In this document: in pieces, positions 1-6,746 of the stretch
How the letters are laid out: the number at the start of each line of letters is the position of its first letter
How positions within the stretch are numbered: position 1 is the stretch's first letter
Assembly: GCA_002786225.1 (NCBI GenBank)
Contig: PEQN01000024.1
Coordinates: forward strand, 1-46,050
DNA from: Leptospira sp.
GTDB taxonomy: Bacteria > Spirochaetota > Leptospiria > Leptospirales > Leptospiraceae
Direction of reading: 5' to 3'
Length of the DNA: 46,050 nt
Position numbers and translations under genes: made by a program
The notes under the pieces: generated by a model
Seen by the model: the letters and a program-made list of their open reading frames with translations, nothing else
Database searches by the model: none
What the model was told of the DNA's origin: nothing

Positions 1-37
1 CAGGTAACAATAAGAAAAAAGCCAAACCTCTTATGAT

Positions 38-790
38 ATGGTTTCATTGAGCGGATACGTATCATTTCGTGATCCTTCTGGAAATGTGTGTGAAGGTAAT
101 TTAGTAGCTGGTCTAGCAATATCTCTAGGTATGCCTTTATTAGCTGCTGCTGTTGGTAATGTTGGAAATTATACAGGGGGAGGTAAGCGATGTTACAAAG
201 GTATGCCACAAGAAGAGCAGGCTATTTGGTTATTAATGCTACCATATATTGAAAAAAATGAAAACTTAAATGAACAAATCGCTTCATTTATTTTCATATA
301 TAACTATACTAACTCTCTTAGCGGAAGTGGACCCTCTCCACTAGGTAAGTTAAATAGATTAGAACTAACTATGCTTTTAGTATCTGAAAATGAAAAAAAT
401 AACTCACCTTTAATTTATTCGCTTATCTATTATGGAATGACTCATAATGTAGGAAATCCAAGATCAGCAGTAGATAAAGCTTCTTTTTATCATGATCAAT
501 ATGGTCCAAATGTTTTAAAACCTAAAAATAGAAGAGCAAATTCTAAGTGGATGGGACAAGCAAAGACAGCATCATTCAGTCATAATACATGGAGTCGAAA
601 TTATAAACGAGAATGGGATGCAACTAAGCGAAGTTGTAGGGATGCAAGAGACTTATGTGCAACATTTAATACTTTAGGAACAACTATAGCAGATGCTGCA
701 ATAACTGTAGTTGGAAGTGTATTATTCAGTACGGCTAACTTCATATCGGGTGTTGAAACTTCGATCAAGAAAAAAAGAATCAGACTTTAA
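38..790 (+). CDS. Orphan Rhs-like C-terminal fragment with phospholipase A2-like motif
   Basis: This 250-aa protein is not one I recognise as a named family. Near its N-terminus (residues 11-15) it has RDPSG, the kind of motif that closes the core of Rhs/YD-repeat proteins just before the variable toxin tip. A hydrophobic glycine-rich stretch follows (about 22-45). Residues 139-156 read G-N-P...D146-K-A...H152-D153-Q-Y-G, resembling the catalytic D..A...HD..Y pattern of phospholipase A2-like domains. A second hydrophobic stretch lies at 215-236. The ATG at 38 has no ribosome-binding site, and the frame is closed upstream by stops at 5 and 11, beside an A6 run at 15-20. It may therefore be the detached tail of a larger gene outside the window. 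A 97-aa lipoprotein gene follows after 13 bp. Toxin function is an inference. Confidence 0.5.
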   Translation: MVSLSGYVSFRDPSGNVCEGNLVAGLAISLGMPLLAAAVGNVGNYTGGGKRCYKGMPQEEQAIWLLMLPYIEKNENLNEQIASFIFIYNYTNSLSGSGPSPLGKLNRLELTMLLVSENEKNNSPLIYSLIYYGMTHNVGNPRSAVDKASFYHDQYGPNVLKPKNRRANSKWMGQAKTASFSHNTWSRNYKREWDATKRSCRDARDLCATFNTLGTTIADAAITVVGSVLFSTANFISGVETSIKKKRIRL

Positions 791-803
791 GGATTACCAT
801 GTT

Positions 804-1097
804 ATGATAAAGATTTTATTTATAGTTTTAATATTATTCATGAATTGCTCTAATCAAAGGGATCGATGTTTTGCTAACTTAGAAGAAAAGCCAGGTTTAG
901 AAGGAGGTAGTTCATCTAGTATCTGTAGCACATATATCGCGACAGAATCATTCTATATAAGGCAGATTAATAATAATCGAAATCCAACTGCATTTAGGTT
1001 TTTAGCTGATACTTTCTTATTAAGTTGTTTAAAAAGAATCGAAGAAGAAAAACAATGCGAAAAGAAATCGAATCTAATTCCTCATATAGGATATTGA
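804..1097 (+). CDS. Small putative lipoprotein, possible partner of the upstream gene
   Basis: This 97-aa protein starts at ATG 804, preceded by TTAAGGA at 787-793 at good spacing. A longer reading frame open from 711 would overlap the upstream gene and place the signal peptide internally, so it is not preferred. The N-terminus is a short hydrophobic signal ending in L-F-M-N-C, a plausible spirochete lipobox, so the mature protein would be a lipidated periplasmic or outer-membrane protein of about 80 residues with several further cysteines. It lies 13 bp after the phospholipase-like ORF and is probably co-transcribed with it. Immunity proteins for periplasm-acting phospholipase toxins are often lipoproteins, so an immunity role is possible but unproven. 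I do not recognise the family. Confidence 0.6.
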   Translation: MIKILFIVLILFMNCSNQRDRCFANLEEKPGLEGGSSSSICSTYIATESFYIRQINNNRNPTAFRFLADTFLLSCLKRIEEEKQCEKKSNLIPHIGY

Positions 1098-1496
1098 TTA
1101 TTAGATATGATCCTCGGGCATAATCACTCTTCCCTTAACTCAAAGAAATTAATAAAAGAATCTTCCGCGAACAACACCGTAGCGAAGTGCTTTCCTCCGC
1201 AGCGACTCTTGCCGACCCATGTAGCCTCTATCACACCGTCGAAGGACGGATTGTTCTTCCCACAGCTTGCGACAAGGAAGTCGCAACTTTCGCTTTTGGG
1301 CAGGAAGCCCAATGGCGAAATGGGAAGGACAATCGCCCGCACTCCATGTCATTTTGGCTCGAAAGGGTAAATCCTCGTTTGGTGAGAAGATTTCCTATAC
1401 TACAATGAGATCATTAAACTACAACGTCTTGCGAAGTGACCGCTTTGTGTTGACTCTTTGCGTAACCAAACTAGCAACCTGGCGACACAAAGCGAG
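1098..1496. repeat. Gene-free, GC-rich block of consecutive hairpins
   Basis: No convincing gene lies here. Bases 1201-1320 are about 54% G+C by hand count, well above the flanks, and this alone keeps several frames open on both strands. The block contains a series of hairpins: TTGCGAC/GTCGCAA (1267-1286, loop AAGGAA); TTTCGC..TTGGGC/GCCCAA..GCGAAA (1288-1320, loop AGGAA); CCGTC/GACGG (1236-1249); and a weaker stem at 1162-1187. A degenerate direct repeat (GCGAAGTG, then about 21 bp later GACTCTT) occurs at 1182-1210 and 1431-1458. It could be a dispersed intergenic repeat, a structured RNA or decayed mobile DNA. No promoter was identified. Confidence 0.5.
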
Positions 1497-1500
1497 TCAC
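1436..1500. repeat. 15-16 bp imperfect inverted repeat overlapping the SET gene stop codon
   Basis: The arms are GTGACCGCTTTGTGT (1436-1450) and ACACAAAGCGAGTCAC (1485-1500). They are complementary except for one bulged base and are separated by 34 nt. The right arm contains the stop codon of the minus-strand SET-domain gene (1497-1499), so the structure would form at the 3' end of that mRNA. No U-run follows on the minus strand, so it is not a standard intrinsic terminator. Confidence 0.55.
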
Positions 1501-1967
1501 TGAGCCTTAGGAGGAAAGTCCATATTGTCCCAGTAGTCTTTTCCATAATCAAAGAAAAGCTCTTCGCCAGCTTTGATGGATTTTAGTGCAATAAATCTCG
1601 CAGTCTTCCAACGAACGGAAGTTACAAGTTCAGCGTTGGGTTTGTTGGAGTGGTTGATGAATCTTGTAAAATTCGATTCTTTTCCTTCACCATAGATCCA
1701 CCAATCTTTGCAGATCCAAAGTAGATACCTAGACTCAACATATTTATTTGAATTGGCTTGGTCATCTGTAAGAACCTTGCCCATATAATAGCCGATGTGA
1801 TCGCCTTTCTTTAGATTGACTTTTGTGAAGAGGCCCTTACCGATCTTAGGGATAGAAGATGTTTTGACTTCGAAATTTTCTTCCGAATAGAATACAGGTT
1901 TGTGCTTCTTGGCTGACTTCTTCTTGGCAATGTGTTTAGCTTTCTCTTTGGCTGGGTTATGTTTCAT
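1497..1967 (-). CDS. SET-domain protein, putative protein-lysine methyltransferase
   Basis: This 156-aa protein has a lysine-rich N-terminal tail (about residues 1-24) followed by a compact SET domain (about 30-146). SET enzymes transfer the methyl group of S-adenosylmethionine to protein lysines. Visible signatures are the N-terminal GKGLF turn (43-47), the knot motif FINHS (103-107; the NH contacts the cofactor) and ELFFDYG (136-142; catalytic tyrosine). No cysteine-rich post-SET segment is present. The gene stands alone on the minus strand, and its stop codon lies inside a long inverted repeat. The substrate cannot be read from the sequence; the basic tail could bind nucleic acid or be a self-methylation target (inference). 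Confidence 0.85.
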   Translation of the reverse strand: MKHNPAKEKAKHIAKKKSAKKHKPVFYSEENFEVKTSSIPKIGKGLFTKVNLKKGDHIGYYMGKVLTDDQANSNKYVESRYLLWICKDWWIYGEGKESNFTRFINHSNKPNAELVTSVRWKTARFIALKSIKAGEELFFDYGKDYWDNMDFPPKAQ

Positions 1968-2058
1968 ATCGTGTATAGACCAGATTTATTTTTTAAGCAT
2001 TGTATTCAAGTACGTATTCAAATTTTACAACCCATATTCCGATGATTAGGTAAGTAAC

Positions 2059-2214
2059 ATGGAAGAAAAAATACAAAAATCAGAGTTGGATAAGTCGAGC
2101 AACGTTGTTAGTTTGAATATGTATAAGTTAAAGAAATCTTTGAAGAAAGAAGGTTTTGAAATCGTTGAAGATACCAAGGGTAAGATAACCTTGGTTGTAA
2201 GAGTATCTAAATAA
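2059..2214 (+). CDS. Small hypothetical protein, 51 aa
   Basis: A short ORF starts at ATG 2059 with an upstream AGG (2048-2050) at about 8 nt spacing and ends at TAA 2212-2214. The product is charged and lysine-rich, with a C-terminal half reading like one amphipathic helix followed by two beta strands (KKEGFEIVED..KGKITLVVRV). It is divergent from the SET gene and convergent with the following lipoprotein gene, with 3 bp between their stops. I recognise no family. The coding call rests on the start context, the sensible composition and the exact fit between neighbours. Confidence 0.5.
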   Translation: MEEKIQKSELDKSSNVVSLNMYKLKKSLKKEGFEIVEDTKGKITLVVRVSK

Positions 2215-2217
2215 TTC

Positions 2218-2871
2218 CTAGAGTTTTCCGCAGGTTTTCGTGTAGTAAGATTCTAGACTTTTCTTTTGGTAGAAGCCAGGTGAAAGATTTAGAAAGATGA
2301 TGAGATGACGCTTTGCTTTCTTGCATTCTTTTTTCTCTACTCGAAAGCGAAACAATGCAAGTCTTGCATCAGGAAGAGCAGGTTCATACTCTAATGCTTC
2401 CATAAACAATTGCACATCACCACTGGATTCCGCTTTCAGTAGCAGAGGATATGTTTTGTTCGCAAATTCTTTGTATTTAGCTAGATTCCCTGGATGAGAA
2501 ATTTTAAAATGAACTGTATCATACTTCAATGATTTGCAAGCACCCTTCCATGTCTCTTGGTTAGAAAGTTCATTCCAATTGTGTTCCATAAGTCCAGCTA
2601 ATGGTGAACCATCTGTACACCCAGCCTTATAAAAAATATATCTCATGGCCTCAGGGCTAGTTGCAAGTATCTCTCTACTTCCATCGGGATGGAACTTAGC
2701 TATGCTTGGTATAGGAAGAATATCCCTAGAATTGATTGCTAGCAGAGAAGGATCAAGGATATCATCTTGGGAAGAAAAAGTCGAGCACCTTATCATTAAA
2801 AAACAAGCTGCCATAAGAAAAAAAAGCTGGAAGGTCTGAAGCCGTCTGGTTTTCGTTTTAAAGCTTGTCAT
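2218..2871 (-). CDS. Putative lipoprotein, 217 aa
   Basis: The N-terminus has a basic segment (residues 1-10), a hydrophobic core and a lipobox-like L-M-I-R-C ending at Cys29, so it is probably an exported lipoprotein. The mature part has no domain I recognise. Its C-terminal third (about 145-215) has helical, TPR-like character (EALEYEPALPDARLALFRF). The only purine-rich signal, AGGA at 2872-2875, directly abuts the ATG. The mRNA may therefore be leaderless or nearly so, from a divergent promoter region shared with ribH. Confidence 0.75.
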   Translation of the reverse strand: MTSFKTKTRRLQTFQLFFLMAACFLMIRCSTFSSQDDILDPSLLAINSRDILPIPSIAKFHPDGSREILATSPEAMRYIFYKAGCTDGSPLAGLMEHNWNELSNQETWKGACKSLKYDTVHFKISHPGNLAKYKEFANKTYPLLLKAESSGDVQLFMEALEYEPALPDARLALFRFRVEKKECKKAKRHLIIFLNLSPGFYQKKSLESYYTKTCGKL

Positions 2872-2890
2872 TCCTAGTCAAATTAGGAAT
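2870..2890. promoter_or_regulatory. Perfect 7-bp palindrome between divergent genes
   Basis: ATTCCTA (2870-2876) and TAGGAAT (2884-2890) are perfect inverted repeats with a 7-nt spacer. They sit at the start of the minus-strand lipoprotein gene. A possible minus-strand promoter (TTGACC, complement of 2902-2907; TAATTT, complement of 2880-2885; 16-bp spacer) would overlap it, so it could be an operator. Function is inferred only. Confidence 0.35.
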
Positions 2891-2912
2891 CTGGACGTAA
2901 GGGTCAACGCTA

Positions 2913-2941
2913 TTGCCATTCAGAATTTCGGAGCTTATTAG
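2913..2941 (+). promoter_or_regulatory. Candidate promoter of the ribH operon
   Basis: TTGCCA (2913-2918) and TATTAG (2936-2941) are separated by 17 bp and resemble a sigma-70 -35/-10 pair. Transcription would begin at or next to the ribH ATG (2947). No ribosome-binding site precedes that ATG, so the transcript may be leaderless. Confidence 0.4.
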
Positions 2942-2946
2942 TTTTC

Positions 2947-3411
2947 ATGTCGTATAAAGTCATACAAGGCAAAAGAATTGCCACCAACCAAAAGCATTGC
3001 TTCATCGTTTCCCGTTTTAATGAATTCATCACAGATCGTTTGCTGCAAGGTGCCTTAGATGCCATAGTTGCCCACGGTGGAGATTTGAATGAGGTTACCG
3101 TGGTTTATATCCCAGGTGCATTTGAATTTCCTTCTACTGTTGCAAAAGTTTTAGATTCTAAAAAATACGATGCGGTAACCTGTTTAGGTTGCGTCATCCG
3201 TGGTTCCACTTCTCATTATGACTTGGTTTCCAATGAATCTGCTAAGATAGGTTCTCTTTCGGTAGAATATAAAATTCCTGTTATTTTCGGAGTCATCACC
3301 ACTGAAAATATTGAACAAGCTATTGAAAGAGCAGGTTCGAAAGCAGGGAATAAGGGATTTGAAGCTGCTGTAACAGCCATAGAAATGATTCATCTTTTCC
3401 GAGAAATTTAG
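2947..3411 (+). CDS. ribH: 6,7-dimethyl-8-ribityllumazine synthase (riboflavin biosynthesis)
   Basis: This 154-aa protein has the normal RibH length. The enzyme condenses 5-amino-6-ribitylamino-uracil with 3,4-dihydroxy-2-butanone 4-phosphate to give the direct precursor of riboflavin, in the cytoplasm. Recognisable parts are SRFNEF near residue 22, PGAFEFP (56-62) and [12 protein letters not shown] (81-92), with the expected catalytic histidine at His90. ATG 2947 gives the standard N-terminus although no Shine-Dalgarno is present. The stop codon is directly followed by the nusB ATG, the common bacterial ribH-nusB arrangement. It opens a long co-directional run reaching 11557. Confidence 0.97.
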   Translation: MSYKVIQGKRIATNQKHCFIVSRFNEFITDRLLQGALDAIVAHGGDLNEVTVVYIPGAFEFPSTVAKVLDSKKYDAVTCLGCVIRGSTSHYDLVSNESAKIGSLSVEYKIPVIFGVITTENIEQAIERAGSKAGNKGFEAAVTAIEMIHLFREI

Positions 3412-3819
3412 ATGGCGTCTAGGCATAGAGGTAGAGTGCTTGCCCTCATGGGTCTCTACCAAACTGATTTGGTAGAAGCTTCTTTGAAAGATGTCTTAAC
3501 TTTTGCTTATTTTGATAAACCAACAAGCCAAGAAGAACGCGAACATGCGACATTTCTCATTAAAGGAGTTGTGGATAATTGGGAAAAGATCGATACTATA
3601 ATCAAGGAAAACTCAAACAATTGGGAGCTTTCTAGGATTTCAATTGTAAATCGTTCTATTTTGAGACTTTCTATTTTCTCCATGATGCAAGAAGAATGGA
3701 CACCGCCTGCGGTTATCATTGATGAGGCTCTTCTTCTAACAAGGGAATATGAAAGTGAAGAATCAGTTGGATTTATCAATGGAATTCTAGATTCAATAAA
3801 GAAAAAGCTCCACCCTTAG
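3412..3819 (+). CDS. nusB: Transcription antitermination factor NusB
   Basis: This 135-aa all-helical protein begins with the typical RHRGRVLALMGLYQTDL motif and has the NusB C-terminal pattern (INRSILRLSIFSMM...PPAVIIDEALLLTREY....GFINGILDSI). NusB binds boxA RNA together with ribosomal protein S10 and supports antitermination on rRNA operons. It starts at ATG 3412, immediately after the ribH stop, so the two are probably translationally coupled. Confidence 0.96.
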   Translation: MASRHRGRVLALMGLYQTDLVEASLKDVLTFAYFDKPTSQEEREHATFLIKGVVDNWEKIDTIIKENSNNWELSRISIVNRSILRLSIFSMMQEEWTPPAVIIDEALLLTREYESEESVGFINGILDSIKKKLHP

Positions 3820-3835
3820 GGAGGACTTGCGAGAT

Positions 3836-5932
3836 TTGGAACCTATTAAAAAAAATCGACTTCGATTAGAACTCAGTGAAGATTCTACAGTCTCGTCAGC
3901 ACCTAAGATTTCCTTGGAAGATGAGGACTACTATGCTCCTATTCCTAAAAGAAGGAAATCTAGCGACCTGCTAGGATTCATCTTCTGGACAACTCTCGCC
4001 TTTCTCATTGCCGCTTTGTTAGGTTTGGGTTATTGGTGGCAATTTATTCGGGTAAGTGATGCGGATGCTCTCAATGAAATAGCGAACTCAGAATTACTAA
4101 GAGAAAAAAGAAGTCTAGATCAAATTTTAGAAAAACCTTACCTGCCATCCTCTCATGCATCGGCTGACTTAAATAAATGCATTCAATTGTATAGGGAAAA
4201 TTATATCCAGAAGGCATTTTTAGCTTGTGAAGAATTTTTAAATACTCCTGCCTCCGATGAGGAGAAGTCGATAGCACTCACCGTACTTGGCGTGTTATTT
4301 GATGGCGCAGGACGTTATCCCTTGGCTGTAGAACGCTTGGAAAAGGCAACTAGGTATGATCCCAAGAATTTCCATGCTTACTACAATCTTTCCCTAGCTT
4401 TCCGACATATGGGCAGAATGGAAGAGGCAAGAAAAGCAGCACAACTTGCACGAGAGATTGCACCCAATGATCCCAAGGTTGCCATGCTGTCTGGCAATTT
4501 ATTCCAAGAGTTAGGTGATACTGAGAGTGCTTTAAATGCATACAAGACAGGGATTTCAGCTTCACCAGAAGATGCTTCCTTGCTTTACAATCTCGCCTTG
4601 GCACAATACAAACAAGGTAAGATTCCTGATGCCATTGATAATTTTGAAAAGGCGATATCCCAAGATCCAAGTGGAAGGGTAACAATACTATCCCATGGTC
4701 ATCTTGGAAAGATTTACTTTGATAGAGAAAATTGGCAAAGAGCTGAGTATCATTTCCGAGAGGCAACCAGGCTTCAACCAGACAATGCGCAAAACCAATA
4801 CAACCTAGGTTTGGTAGCTTTGAAGCTTGGCAAAAAAGAAGATGCTGTGTCTTATTTTAAGCGTGCTTTAGAAGGTGGAACCAATGAACCCGAAGTCTAC
4901 CTTCGTCTTGCCGAAGCCTTAGAATCTCTAAAACTTCCAAGTCTCGCAATTCAAGCTTTGAAGAAGGCCTTAGAAATACGTCCCGCTGATGTGGACGTTT
5001 TGTTCGCATTAGGTGATTTGTATTACAAAAGAGGGGATCTCATACCAGCAGAAGAAATATTTCGTAAGATTATAAGTGTTACACCAGGTGATACTTATAC
5101 AGAGACTGCATTGATTAATTTGGGTATTATCCTGGATGAAATGGAAAGATACAGCGAAGCAATGGACACCTTGGAAAGAGTTATACAACTCAATCCTAAG
5201 AATTACAATGCTTATTATAATTTGGGTCTTGCGAGCTTACATTCAGGACAAGCTGCTCGTGCTATCCAAGCTTGGAAGAAAGCCTCAGCACTCGAATCTG
5301 GTAAAAATTTTCAAGCCAGAGAAAGAATTGCTGATTACTATTCACAGAATCTATACAATGGGGAAGCAGTTAGTGCCTATGCCTCTATCTTGGAAGACAA
5401 TCCCAATGCGCAAAAGATTCGCATCAAGCTTGCAAGTGTTTATAAGAAAATGGGGCAGGCAAGTTCAGCCGAAAAGCAGCTGTTACATGTTCTAAACAAT
5501 TCAGAGAGTGGTTCAGAGATGAAAGAGGCTCATAAGATTCTAGCCCTAGTTTATGCTGAAAGCAAAGATCCAATCATGGAGAAAAAAGCCAAAGAAGAAG
5601 CCTTCCGAGCCTCACATATGGATCCTAAGGATATGGAATCTCGTCTTGTCCTTGCCAAAATCCTCAGTAATTCTGGATCAATGATGGAAAGGGAAAAGGC
5701 TATTGATGAATTGAAAATTATAGTGAACTCTGATGTTACTCCTAAAGTTGCGGCACAAGCCTATAACCTCATGGGTTTTTGTCAGTATAAGAACGAAGAA
5801 TTTCGAAAGGCCTTGCAGAGTTTTGACAATGCGCTTGCCTTAGATCCTTCTTATACAGAAGCCTACGACAACAAGAGAGTGGCAAGGGCGGCTTATGAAG
5901 ATAGTTTGAGTGGAAGAGGTGGATTGAACTGA
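3836..5932 (+). CDS. Membrane-anchored TPR-repeat protein
   Basis: This is a protein of roughly 700 residues with a charged cytoplasmic N-terminus, one membrane segment (about residues 40-65, rich in LLGFIFWTTLAFLIAALLGLG) and then many tandem tetratricopeptide repeats over the remaining 600 residues (recurring A..Y.LG.....G....A...F..A....P). TPR arrays are scaffolds for protein complexes; the partner is unknown. A TTG at 3827 would lie only 2 nt after the strong AGGGAGG at 3818-3824. The in-frame TTG at 3836, 11 nt after it, is the better start. The gene sits between nusB and a methyltransferase gene that it overlaps. Confidence 0.9.
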   Translation: MEPIKKNRLRLELSEDSTVSSAPKISLEDEDYYAPIPKRRKSSDLLGFIFWTTLAFLIAALLGLGYWWQFIRVSDADALNEIANSELLREKRSLDQILEKPYLPSSHASADLNKCIQLYRENYIQKAFLACEEFLNTPASDEEKSIALTVLGVLFDGAGRYPLAVERLEKATRYDPKNFHAYYNLSLAFRHMGRMEEARKAAQLAREIAPNDPKVAMLSGNLFQELGDTESALNAYKTGISASPEDASLLYNLALAQYKQGKIPDAIDNFEKAISQDPSGRVTILSHGHLGKIYFDRENWQRAEYHFREATRLQPDNAQNQYNLGLVALKLGKKEDAVSYFKRALEGGTNEPEVYLRLAEALESLKLPSLAIQALKKALEIRPADVDVLFALGDLYYKRGDLIPAEEIFRKIISVTPGDTYTETALINLGIILDEMERYSEAMDTLERVIQLNPKNYNAYYNLGLASLHSGQAARAIQAWKKASALESGKNFQARERIADYYSQNLYNGEAVSAYASILEDNPNAQKIRIKLASVYKKMGQASSAEKQLLHVLNNSESGSEMKEAHKILALVYAESKDPIMEKKAKEEAFRASHMDPKDMESRLVLAKILSNSGSMMEREKAIDELKIIVNSDVTPKVAAQAYNLMGFCQYKNEEFRKALQSFDNALALDPSYTEAYDNKRVARAAYEDSLSGRGGLN

Positions 5933-6735
5933 AGCTGGAATTTCAATTTGAAAGATCGGAAGATTTTCCAGACCTGATTGAAATTTGCAAGAAGACGGGA
6001 GTGCATCGTTTTCTTCCTGCAAAACTTAGGAAGTACGACTCGAATTATTTTTTAACTGAATACAAGAATCAATACAAGAAGACTTATTTTGAAGATGAGA
6101 CAAATCTTAGGAACCTAGCCAAACAAAGATTAAATCTATTGAAGAAAGTTTTTCCAGAGAATAGCATAAATGAGAAGCCGAAACGTCTTCTGGAGATAGG
6201 TTCTGCTACTGGCTTCTTTCTGGATGAGGCAAGAAGCTTAGGATATGCAAGCCAGGGAATTGAAATCTCTAAGGAAGCCTCAGTTTATGCTCAGCAAAAA
6301 TTACAGCTCAACATTTGGAATGGAAGCTTTACTGATTTTCCAGAAAAGACAAAATTTGACGTGATTGCGAGCTTTTTTACACTGGAACATCTGCCTGATA
6401 TCGCTGCCATTTGGCAAAAAATCGACAATCTTCTGAATCCTGGGGGTGCCTTGCTTCTAGCCATTCCTAGTTTTTATGGTCCCAGCTTTCAGACGAATCC
6501 ATCAGAATGGTTCAAAACCCATCCAGAGGATCATTTTTTTGACTATGACCCTAGATCGATTGAAAAATTATTGAAAGAGTTAAACTTTGAAATGGTATTT
6601 CGTATGCCATTATCTTTCCATCCAAACCGAGATCGTGGATGGAGGGGCAAATTGCCCTTAGTAATTTACAAATGGATCTCAGGGATGACTTGCTACGGTG
6701 ACACCATGCAGATCGTCGCAAAAAAGAAAAATTAA
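5929..6735 (+). CDS. Class I SAM-dependent methyltransferase, probable CTG start
   Basis: The product has a Rossmann methyltransferase core: motif I LLEIGSATGFFLDEA, an acidic post-I GIEIS, FDVIASFFTLEHLPD (motif IV region) and LLNPGGALLLAIPSF. This resembles the Methyltransf_11/23-type families; the substrate is unknown. The first conventional start is GTG 6001, but the same frame is open back to 5905 and reads as plausible protein between 5923 and 6000. A CTG at 5929 overlaps the preceding TGA stop as CTGA, with AAGAGGTGG at 5914-5922 correctly placed. I therefore take 5929 (268 aa); ATT 5923 and GTG 6001 are alternatives. Confidence 0.85.
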   Translation: MKLEFQFERSEDFPDLIEICKKTGVHRFLPAKLRKYDSNYFLTEYKNQYKKTYFEDETNLRNLAKQRLNLLKKVFPENSINEKPKRLLEIGSATGFFLDEARSLGYASQGIEISKEASVYAQQKLQLNIWNGSFTDFPEKTKFDVIASFFTLEHLPDIAAIWQKIDNLLNPGGALLLAIPSFYGPSFQTNPSEWFKTHPEDHFFDYDPRSIEKLLKELNFEMVFRMPLSFHPNRDRGWRGKLPLVIYKWISGMTCYGDTMQIVAKKKN

Positions 6736-6746
6736 AGAATACCAAT

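Noticed and set aside
14..40. A6G run as a programmed -1 frameshift site
   Set aside because: The AAAAAAG at 15-21 is in the classic phase only for frame 1, and a -1 slip from there leads to a stop at 48-50, not to the 38-790 frame. Simple slippage or a window-edge effect cannot be judged without upstream sequence.
711..803. Extended start for the small lipoprotein
   Set aside because: It overlaps the upstream gene by 80 bp and would bury the signal peptide 31 residues inside. ATG 804 has a good Shine-Dalgarno.
1107..1503. Several overlapping ORFs of 67-87 aa on both strands
   Set aside because: All frames are open together because the stretch is GC-rich. None has a good ribosome-binding site or protein-like composition, and hairpins run through them.
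4350..4766. 138-aa minus-strand ORF within the TPR gene
   Set aside because: It is a shadow of the repetitive TPR coding sequence on the other strand and has no start signals.
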